A stretch of 64,000 nt of DNA from Sinomicrobium oceani (lineage in GTDB: Bacteria > Bacteroidota > Bacteroidia > Flavobacteriales > Flavobacteriaceae): assembly GCF_900119185.1 (NCBI RefSeq), contig NZ_FPJE01000003.1, forward strand, positions 62,001 through 126,000. Direction: 5' to 3'. The notes under the pieces were generated by a model. That model was not told the origin of the DNA. It worked only from the letters and a program-made list of their open reading frames with translations, and did no database searches. Shown here in pieces: positions 35,793-44,965 of the stretch (the first letter of the stretch is position 1; every line of letters begins with the position of its first letter). Position numbers and translations under genes: made by a program.

Positions 35793-38700
35793 TTAGAATG
35801 AAAGATCAACGCCGAATAAAAACTGTTTGGAAATAGGGATCCTGAGATCGGATTGTCCGTCTATACCCACTTCGGGATCGATTTCTATTTTATCATCTTT
35901 TACCCAGGTGAGGATATTGGTGGTTTTTACGTAAAAACGAAGGTTATTGATGGCCAGTGTTTCCGTTACGCTTTTGGGCAGGGAATATGCGAGTGTAACA
36001 TCGCGTAATCTCAGGTAAGTCCCGTCATAAAGAAAGCGTGAGGAGTGCTGGGTGGAACGGCCCGATTGGGTATTTCCCCATACGACTTTCGGTACATCGG
36101 TGATATCACCCGGTTGCTGCCACCTGTTATCGTATATGTTTTGTGTCATATTGCCGCGATCGTTAAGTCCGGCACTTCCGTCACTGTTGGTGTACCTGCC
36201 CCAGTAATCGTATACTTTATTCCCGTAATTGAGATAGAAAAGGAAAGACAGGTTAAAGTTCTTATAGCTCAGGTTATTGGTGAGCCCTGCATAGAACTTA
36301 GGTAATGCACTTCCCTGTTTAAAGGGCTGAGCTTCGGAATACTGATTGGTAGTTTCGACCTTGCTGCCATCGGTATACCAAAGGGCATCGCCATTGGCAG
36401 GATCTACCCCGGCATATCCGGGCATGTAGAAGGTATAAAAATCATCCCCGATCTCACGGATATACTGCCCGTCTACTATGGGTGCATCGTCCTGTAGTTT
36501 GGTGATTTCATTGGTGTTGGAAGTGAAATTAAGCCCGGTGGTCCATCCGAAACCTTCCGGATTTTCGATATTGACGGAATTCAGTGAGACCTCCCATCCG
36601 GAATTTTTCATTTCCCCGATATTGGCCAGGTAACTCGTGAGTCCGTTTGTTGCGGATATAGGCACCTGAAAAAGAAGGTCGGTCGTGGTACGGGTGTAAT
36701 ATTCGACAGTACCGTCTATCCTGTTGAACAGGCTGAAATCGATCCCGACGTTAAAGGGTTTGTTCTTTTCCCAGGTAAGCAGCGGATTGGATTGCTGGCT
36801 GTATGCGTAACCGGGCTGTCCGTCATAGTCTTCTCCGGTTGCGTAAAGCCCTCTGGAAGCAAAATCTCCTATTTCCTGGTTTCCGTTTATACCGTAGCTG
36901 CTGCGCAGTTTCAGGCGGTCGACAAATGTTGCTTTTTCCATGAAATCTTCCGAGCTGATATTCCACGCAAAGCCTACCGAACCGAAATTGGCATAGCGGA
37001 CATCGGAGCCAAACCTGGACGAGCCGTCCCTTCGTGCCGTAACGTTAAAAATATATGTGTTCCGGTAGGTATAATTGACGTTGAAAAAATATGAAGCTAT
37101 GGAAGAGGCGGTTTTACTACTGGATGCTTCCCTGTATACCGAGGCATTTTCGAGGGTCTTCAGACCGGGAGCTCCGTAGTTGCTGGCAAAAGCATAGACC
37201 GAACTCCGGGTAATCTTTTGTGCTTCCTGTCCCAGGATAAAATTGAGGTTGTGATCCTCATTGATATTCCAGCGGTATTTGAGCAGGTTGGTAATATTGT
37301 AATTGAGTATTTTATTGTCATAGGCGCGTCCGAGCCCCCCGTCATTTCTTCCTTCACCGAAATAAGGATTGTCATAACGGAATTCGTCGGCAAGGTTGAA
37401 ATCCACATTTCCCTTGGTTTCGAAGCTCAGGTTATCGGTGAAATCATACGTAAGCCCCAGATTTCCAAGGATACCGTATAGTTTGGTCTCCCGGATATTT
37501 TCCTTTACGAGTCCTACGGGGTTATAGGTGAGCAGAATATCGGTGTTGTACGAACCATCCTGGTTGTACACGGGTTCCCAGGGGACTACCCGGAACAGTG
37601 CCCTTACCGGGTTGGCGGCATTTCCCGCATCGCTGTTGGTATGCAGTTTCTGGTTGCTGGCCGAAACCCCGAAATCTATGGTTAGTTTATCTGTTGCCTT
37701 ATGGCTGACGTTGAGTTTCGCGTTTAATTTTTTATAATCGATCCCTATAATAACTCCCTGCTGATCGAACATACCTAATGAGGCATAAAAATTTGTTTTT
37801 TCACTGCCGCCACTCGCACTCAGGTTGTATTGCTGGTATTGTCCGTTGCGGGTGATGACATCTACCCAGTCGGTATTGACATTGCTGTCGATACGACTGA
37901 ATATATAATCTTCGGCCTGCTCGCGGGTTTCCCCGTTATTCATACGTCCTTCCACGAGGAGCTCGGAAAGCTGGCTGGTATTAAGAGGCTTGAGCCGGTC
38001 GGGGAGTATCATGCTGCTTACACCGTACTGGGTACTGAAATCGAATTTGGTCTTTCCGGATTTTCCCTTTTTGGTGGTGATAAGGATCACCCCGTTGGCT
38101 CCCCTGGAACCGTAGATAGCGGTAGCCGATGCATCCTTGAGTACGGTAACCGAGGCGATATCTTTCGGATTGATGCCTGCAATCGTATTGGTACTTGTTG
38201 CGATCTGGCCGATGTTCCCGGAAACTACAGGTATTCCGTCTACCACATAGAGCGGATCGGAACCTGCGTTTATAGAACCGATACCCCGGATACGGATATT
38301 GGGTGCGGCACCCGGTTGCCCGCTTTGCGTGGACATCTGTACTCCGGCAACATTTCCCTGAAGGCTTTCCTGGAAGGAGGCCAGCGGTGTTTCTTCGATC
38401 TTCTTGATGTCGACATTCACGGCAGCACCGGTATATGAAGCCTTACTCTGTTTGTCATACGCTACGACGATAACTTCATTGAGCTGATCGGCTTCCGATT
38501 GAAGGGTAATGTTGAATGATGTTTTACTTCCGTCAATTTTTATACTCTCTTTCTTAAAGCCTATATAAGTCAGTTCGAGAATATCTCCCTTACCTGCGCG
38601 GATCGTAAACTTACCATCGAAATCCGTTTGTGTACCGGAAGTTGTCCCCATCACAACAATATTGACTCCGGGAAGCGGAACCCCGGTATCGTCCAGAACA

Positions 38701-39182
38701 GTTCCTGTAATATCCGTTTGGTCCTGGAGGATACTGCTTTCGGAAGTGTCTCCGACAAATGCAGGGATCTCCGATTCGTGTTCAGGAGGTTCGGTAACGG
38801 TTGGTGTATCTTCGCGATACAGTACGATACTTTCGCTGAGTATACGGAATTTTATGCCGGTATCTGCCAGTACCGCCTGTAATACTTCGGCGATATTGTC
38901 ACTGTTTAGCCGAATATCGATTTTCAGTTTTTCATTGATGATACTGGTGTTATAGAAAAAAATATAGTCGGTCTGTTTTTCTATATTCCGGAGGATCTCC
39001 CGGAGTTCTGTATTCCGGTAATTGAGTTCTACGTGCTGCCCGTAGGAAGCGGTGCTCCAGGCAGATATTTTAAAGATGGTCAGACAAAGGAGTAACGAGT
39101 AGATCTTCATAATGCGGAAGAGTTTACCAGGGCCAAGACATCGTAATGATGCCTGCCCGGTAACTTGTGGCTTTTTTTTCAT
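35793..39182 (-). CDS. SusC/RagA TonB-dependent transporter with STN domain
   Basis: 1129 residues. The signal-peptide region ends near TASYGQ (49). An STN domain (50-122; LNYRNTELREILRNIEKQTDYIF) is followed by a linker, the carboxypeptidase-D regulatory-like domain (157-228), a TonB-box-like NEVIVVAYD (235-243), the plug (DPLYVVDGIPVVSGN, TVLKDASATAIYGSRGANGV) and the barrel ending LFGVDLSF. The STN domain fits with the FecR and ECF sigma genes immediately upstream (94-base gap). The barrel resembles the STN-less SusC at 14368-17379. It takes up the substrate processed by the downstream epimerase and S12 hydrolase. Confidence 0.95.
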   Translation of the reverse strand: MKKKPQVTGQASLRCLGPGKLFRIMKIYSLLLCLTIFKISAWSTASYGQHVELNYRNTELREILRNIEKQTDYIFFYNTSIINEKLKIDIRLNSDNIAEVLQAVLADTGIKFRILSESIVLYREDTPTVTEPPEHESEIPAFVGDTSESSILQDQTDITGTVLDDTGVPLPGVNIVVMGTTSGTQTDFDGKFTIRAGKGDILELTYIGFKKESIKIDGSKTSFNITLQSEADQLNEVIVVAYDKQSKASYTGAAVNVDIKKIEETPLASFQESLQGNVAGVQMSTQSGQPGAAPNIRIRGIGSINAGSDPLYVVDGIPVVSGNIGQIATSTNTIAGINPKDIASVTVLKDASATAIYGSRGANGVILITTKKGKSGKTKFDFSTQYGVSSMILPDRLKPLNTSQLSELLVEGRMNNGETREQAEDYIFSRIDSNVNTDWVDVITRNGQYQQYNLSASGGSEKTNFYASLGMFDQQGVIIGIDYKKLNAKLNVSHKATDKLTIDFGVSASNQKLHTNSDAGNAANPVRALFRVVPWEPVYNQDGSYNTDILLTYNPVGLVKENIRETKLYGILGNLGLTYDFTDNLSFETKGNVDFNLADEFRYDNPYFGEGRNDGGLGRAYDNKILNYNITNLLKYRWNINEDHNLNFILGQEAQKITRSSVYAFASNYGAPGLKTLENASVYREASSSKTASSIASYFFNVNYTYRNTYIFNVTARRDGSSRFGSDVRYANFGSVGFAWNISSEDFMEKATFVDRLKLRSSYGINGNQEIGDFASRGLYATGEDYDGQPGYAYSQQSNPLLTWEKNKPFNVGIDFSLFNRIDGTVEYYTRTTTDLLFQVPISATNGLTSYLANIGEMKNSGWEVSLNSVNIENPEGFGWTTGLNFTSNTNEITKLQDDAPIVDGQYIREIGDDFYTFYMPGYAGVDPANGDALWYTDGSKVETTNQYSEAQPFKQGSALPKFYAGLTNNLSYKNFNLSFLFYLNYGNKVYDYWGRYTNSDGSAGLNDRGNMTQNIYDNRWQQPGDITDVPKVVWGNTQSGRSTQHSSRFLYDGTYLRLRDVTLAYSLPKSVTETLAINNLRFYVKTTNILTWVKDDKIEIDPEVGIDGQSDLRIPISKQFLFGVDLSF

Positions 39183-39240
39183 AACTTTAAACGGTTTTGA
39201 TTGTTAAGATGTCCTTTTAGCAATATCGAATCCGAAACAG

Positions 39241-39270
39241 AAGGGAGGTGCTGCAACACTTCCCTTTTTT
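39241..39270. other. Hairpin between fecR and susC
   Basis: AAGGGAGGTG (39241-39250) pairs with CACTTCCCTT (39257-39266) with one G-T wobble and a 6-base loop, followed on the plus strand by T tracts. Its place between fecR and an STN-type susC mirrors the stronger terminator at 6826-6860. On the minus strand the T tract is poor, so termination there would be partial. Confidence 0.5.
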
Positions 39271-39276
39271 ACAGGA

Positions 39277-40239
39277 TCAGCGGCGCTTTTTTAGGGATAC
39301 CTGGTTTTTGTTTTTATCATAATCATAATGTATTGGTGATGAGGTCTGTAATATGTCCATAACCTGTATAATGTCGTATTGCTTCCTGAATTTCCCGGAA
39401 AAAGTATAGTCTTCGAGGTCCGGATCTTCTATATGTACCGTAATCCCGTACCACCTTTCAATATCCTTGATCACACTGTTCAACGGGGTGTTGTCGAAAG
39501 TGAGAATACCTTCTTTCCATGAGGTAATGACATCCGTGACTACTTTTTCGACCCGGATATCTTTTTGTTTTTTCCGGAAAACGGCTTTTTGTTTGGGAGC
39601 GAGGATGGCGGCAGGGTCGGGATTGTCGTAATCGTATATTTCTACTTTACCACTGACGAGTGTGGTTTCTATGGTTTCGGTTTCCGGATAGGAGCGGACA
39701 TTAAAGCTGGTTCCGAGAACGCGGACCTGTACTCCGTTCGCGGTTTCCACGATAAAGGGTACGGCTTCGTTACGGGCCACGTCAAAGAATGCTTCTCCGT
39801 GTAATTTTACAGTTCTCGTGTCTTTATTGAATTGCGGGGATATTTCCAGGCTGCTCTCGGAGTTCAGAAAAATGGTGCTTCCGTCCGCGAGCTTAAACTC
39901 TTTTTGTTCGGACGATTTGGCCACATAAAGCATTGGTTTTTCCGTGCCGGGCCATACTATAAAAAGGGCGGAGACCAGGACTGCGATGATTGCAATAGCC
40001 GCAGCAGGTACCATTTTCGTATAAAATTGCCTGCTTCGACGTGTTCTCGATAAGAATTTCCGGAATTCTCCGGCAACATCCGTTTCATGTTCATGTCTGA
40101 AAGAAGCAACCTGCTCCGCTTTGATCCGGTTAAAAACAGCCCGGTTTTCCGGTGATGCTCCGATCCAGTCCATGACCTCTTTACGGAAGTCTGCATCGCC
40201 CTGCTTAGCTATAAATTGTAAAAGTTCTTTTCTGTTCAT
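39277..40239 (-). CDS. FecR-family anti-sigma factor
   Basis: 320 residues. The cytoplasmic N-terminus (MNRKELLQFIAKQGDADFRKEV, DWIGASPENRAVFNRIK) binds sigma. One transmembrane helix (about 76-95, VPAAAIAIIAVLVSALFIVW) precedes the periplasmic FecR domain (SSEQKEFKLADGSTIFLNSESSLEI, VKLHGEAFFDVARNEAVPFIVET) and the C-terminal DUF4974/STN-like domain (IKDIERWYGITVHIED). It lies between the ECF sigma gene (69 bases upstream) and the STN-type SusC (94 bases downstream), so it should relay ligand binding at that SusC to the sigma factor. Confidence 0.94.
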   Translation of the reverse strand: MNRKELLQFIAKQGDADFRKEVMDWIGASPENRAVFNRIKAEQVASFRHEHETDVAGEFRKFLSRTRRSRQFYTKMVPAAAIAIIAVLVSALFIVWPGTEKPMLYVAKSSEQKEFKLADGSTIFLNSESSLEISPQFNKDTRTVKLHGEAFFDVARNEAVPFIVETANGVQVRVLGTSFNVRSYPETETIETTLVSGKVEIYDYDNPDPAAILAPKQKAVFRKKQKDIRVEKVVTDVITSWKEGILTFDNTPLNSVIKDIERWYGITVHIEDPDLEDYTFSGKFRKQYDIIQVMDILQTSSPIHYDYDKNKNQVSLKKRR

Positions 40240-40308
40240 ATATATTAAGAACGATTTACATTAAAGTTACCCCTATGTTAAAAGTGTAATTTTTTTTCAG
40301 GAAAAGTG

Positions 40309-40893
40309 TTAAAGGAACAGTGTGAGGTATTCGCCCAGTTCATTTCGGAGGTGACGAAGTGCTTTTGATATCTGGTTTTCAACGGTTTTGACAGAGATAT
40401 TCAGTTCATCGGCTATTTCCTTGTACTTGAGCCCTTCGAACCTGCTTTTTATGAAGATTTCTTTACATCCCGGAGGAAGTTCGTCAATAAGACGATTTAC
40501 TTTAAGGAGTAATTCGTTTTCTATAAGTTGCAGACTGGGATCGTCCTGAAGAGAAGCTTCGAGAATTCCCGAACGGTTTTTCTCCAGGTCTTCACGGTAC
40601 CTGTACCGTATTTTCTGGTGCTTGAAGTAATCCAGACAATCATTTTTAACCGTAGCGAAGAGGTATGCATTGAGATTCAGATCTGCAGGGAGGGTACCCC
40701 GTTTTTTCCAGATCTTATAAAAGGTGTTCTGTACGATCTCTTTGGCATCTTCTGAATTTTCGATATAGGCGTTGGCAAAGTGATACAGCTTTTCGAAGTA
40801 AAGGTGAAAAAGAGCTTCGAAGGCTGTTTCCTCTCCTTTTTTCAGCCGATGAATAAAAAAAGAATTATTTACGCCGTTTGTATTCAAATTCAA
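40309..40893 (-). CDS. ECF RNA polymerase sigma factor (FecI type)
   Basis: 194 residues with region 2 (ETAFEALFHLYFEKLYHFANAY, DAKEIVQNTFYKIWKK, LNAYLFATVKNDCLDYF) and region 4 (IDELPPGCKEIFIKSRFEGL, KYKEIADELNISVKTVENQI). No ATG is in frame near the expected start. Translation most likely begins at a TTG (40893 or 40887), just upstream of the conserved RLKKGEETAFEALF. It heads the nine-gene minus-strand series. A compact promoter-plus-terminator element lies about 140 bases upstream on the same strand (41030-41098) and could attenuate or regulate it. Confidence 0.93.
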   Translation of the reverse strand: MNLNTNGVNNSFFIHRLKKGEETAFEALFHLYFEKLYHFANAYIENSEDAKEIVQNTFYKIWKKRGTLPADLNLNAYLFATVKNDCLDYFKHQKIRYRYREDLEKNRSGILEASLQDDPSLQLIENELLLKVNRLIDELPPGCKEIFIKSRFEGLKYKEIADELNISVKTVENQISKALRHLRNELGEYLTLFL

Positions 40894-41029
40894 AGGGATT
40901 ATCGCACGACAAGGTAAACATTTTTGACAAATAATTATAAATGAGAAACCACTGGCAAATCAGTATGGGAGAGGACTGATGCTACAACAATAAGATGAGG
41001 ATATGGATGCAGGATAAAAGTTACATCAA

Positions 41030-41098
41030 TAAAAAACCCCCTTACGGGGGTCGTGCTAAATAAAACCAAAACTAACCTTGTAACACTACACAAATATA
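41030..41098 (-). ncRNA. Candidate short RNA or attenuator (promoter box plus terminator)
   Basis: Read on the minus strand, an exact TATATTTG -7 box (41098-41091) is followed about 45 bases later by a strong terminator: five C (41050-41046), a GTAA-type loop and five G, then six T (41036-41031). The predicted transcript is only about 55 bases, with no room for a normal gene. It points at fecI, so it could be an attenuated leader of the fecI operon or an independent small RNA. The -33 box is not well spaced, so the promoter call is moderate; the terminator is convincing. Confidence 0.5.
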
Positions 41099-41456
41099 TA
41101 AATAAATTCTTACAATGAGTGTAAATTATGTTTTAAAATTTATAATTTATTATCACCTTAATGTTAATAAAGCAGTTTAGGGTGTTCTTTAAGCATTCAG
41201 ATCGGTTTTCAAAGCCTTTTTGTACTGTAAAGGATTTTTGATTTTCTGAGAGCTATCATTTACATGCAGAAGCAAAAAGCCCGGCCTGTTTGGATGATGA
41301 CATCATAGGTGTAGTATGACGCTAAGGTTTTTTGATCACGTCTTTGTGAATTTCAGGACTACAAACACGAAAATTATTTCGGATAAATATCACTCAAAAA
41401 GCATTTTTATCCTAAAAAGTATAACCAAATCTGTTTTTATAATTTAACATACTTTT

Positions 41457-41464
41457 TATCTTTG
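41457..41464 (+). promoter_or_regulatory. Candidate -7 box (TATCTTTG) for the glycan-locus susC
   Basis: Exact TAnnTTTG match on the plus strand, about 247 bases upstream of the SusC ATG at 41711. No good TTG box 20 bases further upstream. Confidence 0.35.
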
Positions 41465-41710
41465 TGTTATCGTAAACATTGTTGTATATATGATTTGTGT
41501 AATGTGTTTATGAATATTCGTTAAATAATTTAGATTTTTATTTTTAAATATTAATTTGCATATTAGTGTTTTATTAACACTTATGTCCCAAGAATTACTG
41601 TATGTGCAAGTTTAACCCTTATTTTTTCTGTCTTAATTTCTCTTGATTTGTAGGTTTTTACTACAGTATTAGAAGGAATGATTTAACAACCAATCAAAAA
41701 TTTTAATTTT

Positions 41711-44700
41711 ATGAAAAAAACCGGATTTAGTGCCTTCACGGCACTATGGCAGAATACGATTTGTATTTTGCTGCTCAGTAGTGTGACCGGATTATTGTAT
41801 GCCGGCAATGTAACCTCTTCGGAAGGTGGGGAAGTAGGTGATGTTCTGTTTTTTCTTTCGGTAACCGGACAGGTTACGGCAGATACCGATGGAATGCCTC
41901 TTGCGGGAGCCAGTATTATGGAAAAGGGAACGTCCAATGGTGTTGTTGCCGATTTTGACGGGAACTATAGTATAGAAGTTTCCGGGCCCGATGCCGTACT
42001 GGTAGTGTCTTATGTAGGGTTCAAAAAGAAAGAAGTACCGGTTAACGGTCAGGATGTGGTAAATATCCAGTTACAGGAAGATCTTGCACAACTCGATGAA
42101 GTTGTGGTGGTAGGATATGGAGAACAGAAGCGGGAAACGATAACAGGATCTGTCGCGACCGTTCAGAGTAAAGACCTGGCAAAATCACCTACGGTAAACG
42201 TATCGAATGCCATTGCAGGAAGAATGCCCGGTGTTATCGCCACACAGAACAGTGGAGAGCCCGGGAATGACGACTCCAATATTCGGATCAGGGGGGCAAA
42301 TTCTTTCGGAGATACCAGTCCCTTGGTGGTTGTAGATGGTATTCCTGCGAGGCAAGGGGGATTTTCCCGTATTAATCCGGCAGATATCGAAAGCATATCC
42401 GTATTGAAGGATGCTTCTGCGGCTATATACGGAGCCCGCGCAGCCAACGGGGTAATTCTGGTAACGACCAAAAGGGGAAGTGACGGAAAGCCGAAACTCA
42501 GTTACAACTATAATCTCGGATTTTCACAGCCCACGGTAATTCCCGATCTGGCCAATGCTTCGCAATATGCCGAAATGCGAAACGACCTGGAGATTTATAA
42601 ACTTCCGGCATCGGAGTGGGGTGCTGCAACCACAGCTTTTCAACAAACCGGAAGTTATACCCGCGCCAACGGAAATACCGTTACCGCACCCTTTTTACCG
42701 GATGATTTCCAGAAGTTCAGGGATGGTTCCGATCCCTGGGGACATCCCGATACCGATTGGTTCGGTGCTACTTTCAAGGACTGGTCCAAACAGGAGCGGC
42801 ACAATGTACAGCTTACGGGAGGGAATGAGAATATGAGATTCCTGACATCCCTGGGATATCAGAAACAGGATGCCTATTACAAAAACTCGGCAACGAATTA
42901 CGAGCAGTTTGATATCCGTATCAATCTCGATGCTAAGATCAACGATTATATTTCTACACAGATCGGGGTCTTGGGAAGGCAGGAAGACCGGAACTATCCG
43001 ACCAAATCTGCAAGTGCCATCTTTCGTATGCTTATGCGGGGTAACCCGACCCAGCCGGCTTACTGGCCCAACGGTATGCCCGGACCTGATATAGAATACG
43101 GAGAAAACCCCGTAGTGATTACGACCGATCAGACCGGTTACGACCGCGACCGGAGGTATTACTTCCAGACCAACGGAAAACTTGAGATCAAGATCCCGGG
43201 AGTGGAAGGACTGAAACTCACCGGAACCGCAGCCGTAGATAAATATATCCAGCAAAAGAAACGATGGGAAACTCCCTGGTATCTTTATACCTGGCAGGGC
43301 GACTATGAAGCAGACGGAGAAACCCCGCTGCTGGTAGCCGGGAAACGAGGTCCGGCAGAACCCAATCTTCGCCAGGAAAACCAGGACCAGTTGAACATAT
43401 TGCTGGGTGGTATAATTACATACGATCGTAAGTTCGGAGATCACCAGCTTAACCTCCTCGCCGGGGTGAACCGTGAAACGATACGAAACGATAACTTTTT
43501 TGCATTCCGCCGGTATTTTATTTCTACCGTGATCGACCAGATGTTTGCCGGGGGCGATGCCGAAAAAGATAATGGTGGTGATGCCTGGGAACGTGCGCGA
43601 CTCAACTATTTCGGGAGAGTAGGTTATAATTATAAAGAAAAATACCTGGCCGAATTCCTGTGGCGTTATGACGGTTCCTATATGTTTCCTGATGATAGTC
43701 GCTATGGCTTCTTTCCTGGAGTTATGCTGGGTTGGCGCATATCCGAAGAGGAATTCTGGAAGAACAATGTAGAAGTGGTCAATTATCTGAAACTCCGTGC
43801 TTCGTGGGGACAGATGGGGAACGACAATATTTATTTCGATGCGAACGGAGACGGGACTAAAACACTACAGGAATACCAGTACTATTCCACGTACGGTTTC
43901 GGTTCTTACATCGTAGACGGAAATGTGATGAAAAGCCTGTTCGAAAGCCGGGTGCCCAATACCATGATTACCTGGGAAGAAGCCAATAATTACAACATAG
44001 GTCTGGACGGGCAATTGTTTAACGGAAAACTGAACTTCGAACTGGACATGTTCCTCAATAAGCGAAACAGTATTCTCTGGAGAAGAAATGCTTCCGTACC
44101 ACAAACGACAGGGATGACCCTGCCTGCGGAAAACATAGGTAAAGTAGAAAACCGGGGATGGGAATTTAATGTCGGATATAACGGTACGGCCGGGGAGGTA
44201 CAGTATAATGTGAGTGTGAACGGAGGGTACGCCAAAAACAAGATCAAGTTCTGGGACGAAGCTCCGGGAGCGCCGGCCTGGCAGCGATCTACCGGAAGTG
44301 CCATAGATGCCGGGCTTTATTACCTCTACGATGGTGTCTTTAAGGATGAACAGGATATCGCTAATAATACGCTCGATTACAGTGATATAACCAATACGCT
44401 TAGACCTGGCGATATGAAATACAAGGATTATGACGGGGATGGGAAAATTACGCCGGACGATCGCGTTCGAAGAGACCGTAATAATCAACCTACTTTCCAG
44501 GGAGGTCTTAACCTCGGTGCCCAATACAAAGATTTTGATATTTCCATTCTGTTCCAGGGTGCCGCCGGCGGAGAACTTCGTGTAGGTACCGATGAGTCCG
44601 GAGCTATCGGGAACTACCTTCTCGATTTCTACAAGGACCGCTGGACCGTGGATAACCCCAGCAGTGTTCACCCGAGGATAACCGACAGAAGCGATCAGTA

Positions 44701-44953
44701 TTATTCTTTCGATAATACCTATTGGCTGAGAAGTACAAACTACATCCGTTTGAAGAACGTAGAACTCGGTTATAATCTTCCTGCTGAGGTCGGAGACAAA
44801 ATAGGCGTAAGCAGTCTCCGCGTGTACCTCAGCGGAATGAACCTGGTTACCTGGAGCAAGATTAAAGTATTGGATCCGGAATCCGTAAATTCTATCGGAC
44901 ATTATTATCCGCAGTCCCGTATCGTAAACATGGGAGTATCCGTAACCTTTTAA
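41711..44953 (+). CDS. SusC/RagA TonB-dependent transporter of the glycan locus
   Basis: 1080 residues. A signal peptide (to about 31, GLLYAGN) precedes the carboxypeptidase-D regulatory-like domain (51-121; MPLAGASIMEKGTSNGVVADFDG), a TonB-box-like DEVVVVGYG (129-137), the plug (PLVVVDGIPARQGG, SVLKDASAAIYGARAANGVI) and the barrel ending MGVSVTF. No STN domain, so it is not FecR-controlled. The loop YKDYDGDGKITPDDR has a calcium-loop-like DxDxDGxITxDD pattern common in glycan-type SusC proteins. It differs from the two paralogous peptide-type SusC proteins in this window. It heads a plus-strand operon with SusD 12 bases downstream. Confidence 0.95.
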   Translation: MKKTGFSAFTALWQNTICILLLSSVTGLLYAGNVTSSEGGEVGDVLFFLSVTGQVTADTDGMPLAGASIMEKGTSNGVVADFDGNYSIEVSGPDAVLVVSYVGFKKKEVPVNGQDVVNIQLQEDLAQLDEVVVVGYGEQKRETITGSVATVQSKDLAKSPTVNVSNAIAGRMPGVIATQNSGEPGNDDSNIRIRGANSFGDTSPLVVVDGIPARQGGFSRINPADIESISVLKDASAAIYGARAANGVILVTTKRGSDGKPKLSYNYNLGFSQPTVIPDLANASQYAEMRNDLEIYKLPASEWGAATTAFQQTGSYTRANGNTVTAPFLPDDFQKFRDGSDPWGHPDTDWFGATFKDWSKQERHNVQLTGGNENMRFLTSLGYQKQDAYYKNSATNYEQFDIRINLDAKINDYISTQIGVLGRQEDRNYPTKSASAIFRMLMRGNPTQPAYWPNGMPGPDIEYGENPVVITTDQTGYDRDRRYYFQTNGKLEIKIPGVEGLKLTGTAAVDKYIQQKKRWETPWYLYTWQGDYEADGETPLLVAGKRGPAEPNLRQENQDQLNILLGGIITYDRKFGDHQLNLLAGVNRETIRNDNFFAFRRYFISTVIDQMFAGGDAEKDNGGDAWERARLNYFGRVGYNYKEKYLAEFLWRYDGSYMFPDDSRYGFFPGVMLGWRISEEEFWKNNVEVVNYLKLRASWGQMGNDNIYFDANGDGTKTLQEYQYYSTYGFGSYIVDGNVMKSLFESRVPNTMITWEEANNYNIGLDGQLFNGKLNFELDMFLNKRNSILWRRNASVPQTTGMTLPAENIGKVENRGWEFNVGYNGTAGEVQYNVSVNGGYAKNKIKFWDEAPGAPAWQRSTGSAIDAGLYYLYDGVFKDEQDIANNTLDYSDITNTLRPGDMKYKDYDGDGKITPDDRVRRDRNNQPTFQGGLNLGAQYKDFDISILFQGAAGGELRVGTDESGAIGNYLLDFYKDRWTVDNPSSVHPRITDRSDQYYSFDNTYWLRSTNYIRLKNVELGYNLPAEVGDKIGVSSLRVYLSGMNLVTWSKIKVLDPESVNSIGHYYPQSRIVNMGVSVTF

Positions 44954-44965
44954 AAATCTTTTGCA

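Larger units (their letters stand above)
40894..41710. other. 817-base AT-rich non-coding region
   Basis: It separates the minus-strand fecI from the plus-strand SusC of the glycan locus. I see no credible gene. Contents: a candidate short RNA on the minus strand (41030-41098) and a plus-strand TATCTTTG box (41457-41464) that would give the glycan-locus SusC a leader of about 240 bases. Most of the rest is low-complexity AT-rich DNA. Confidence 0.6.
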
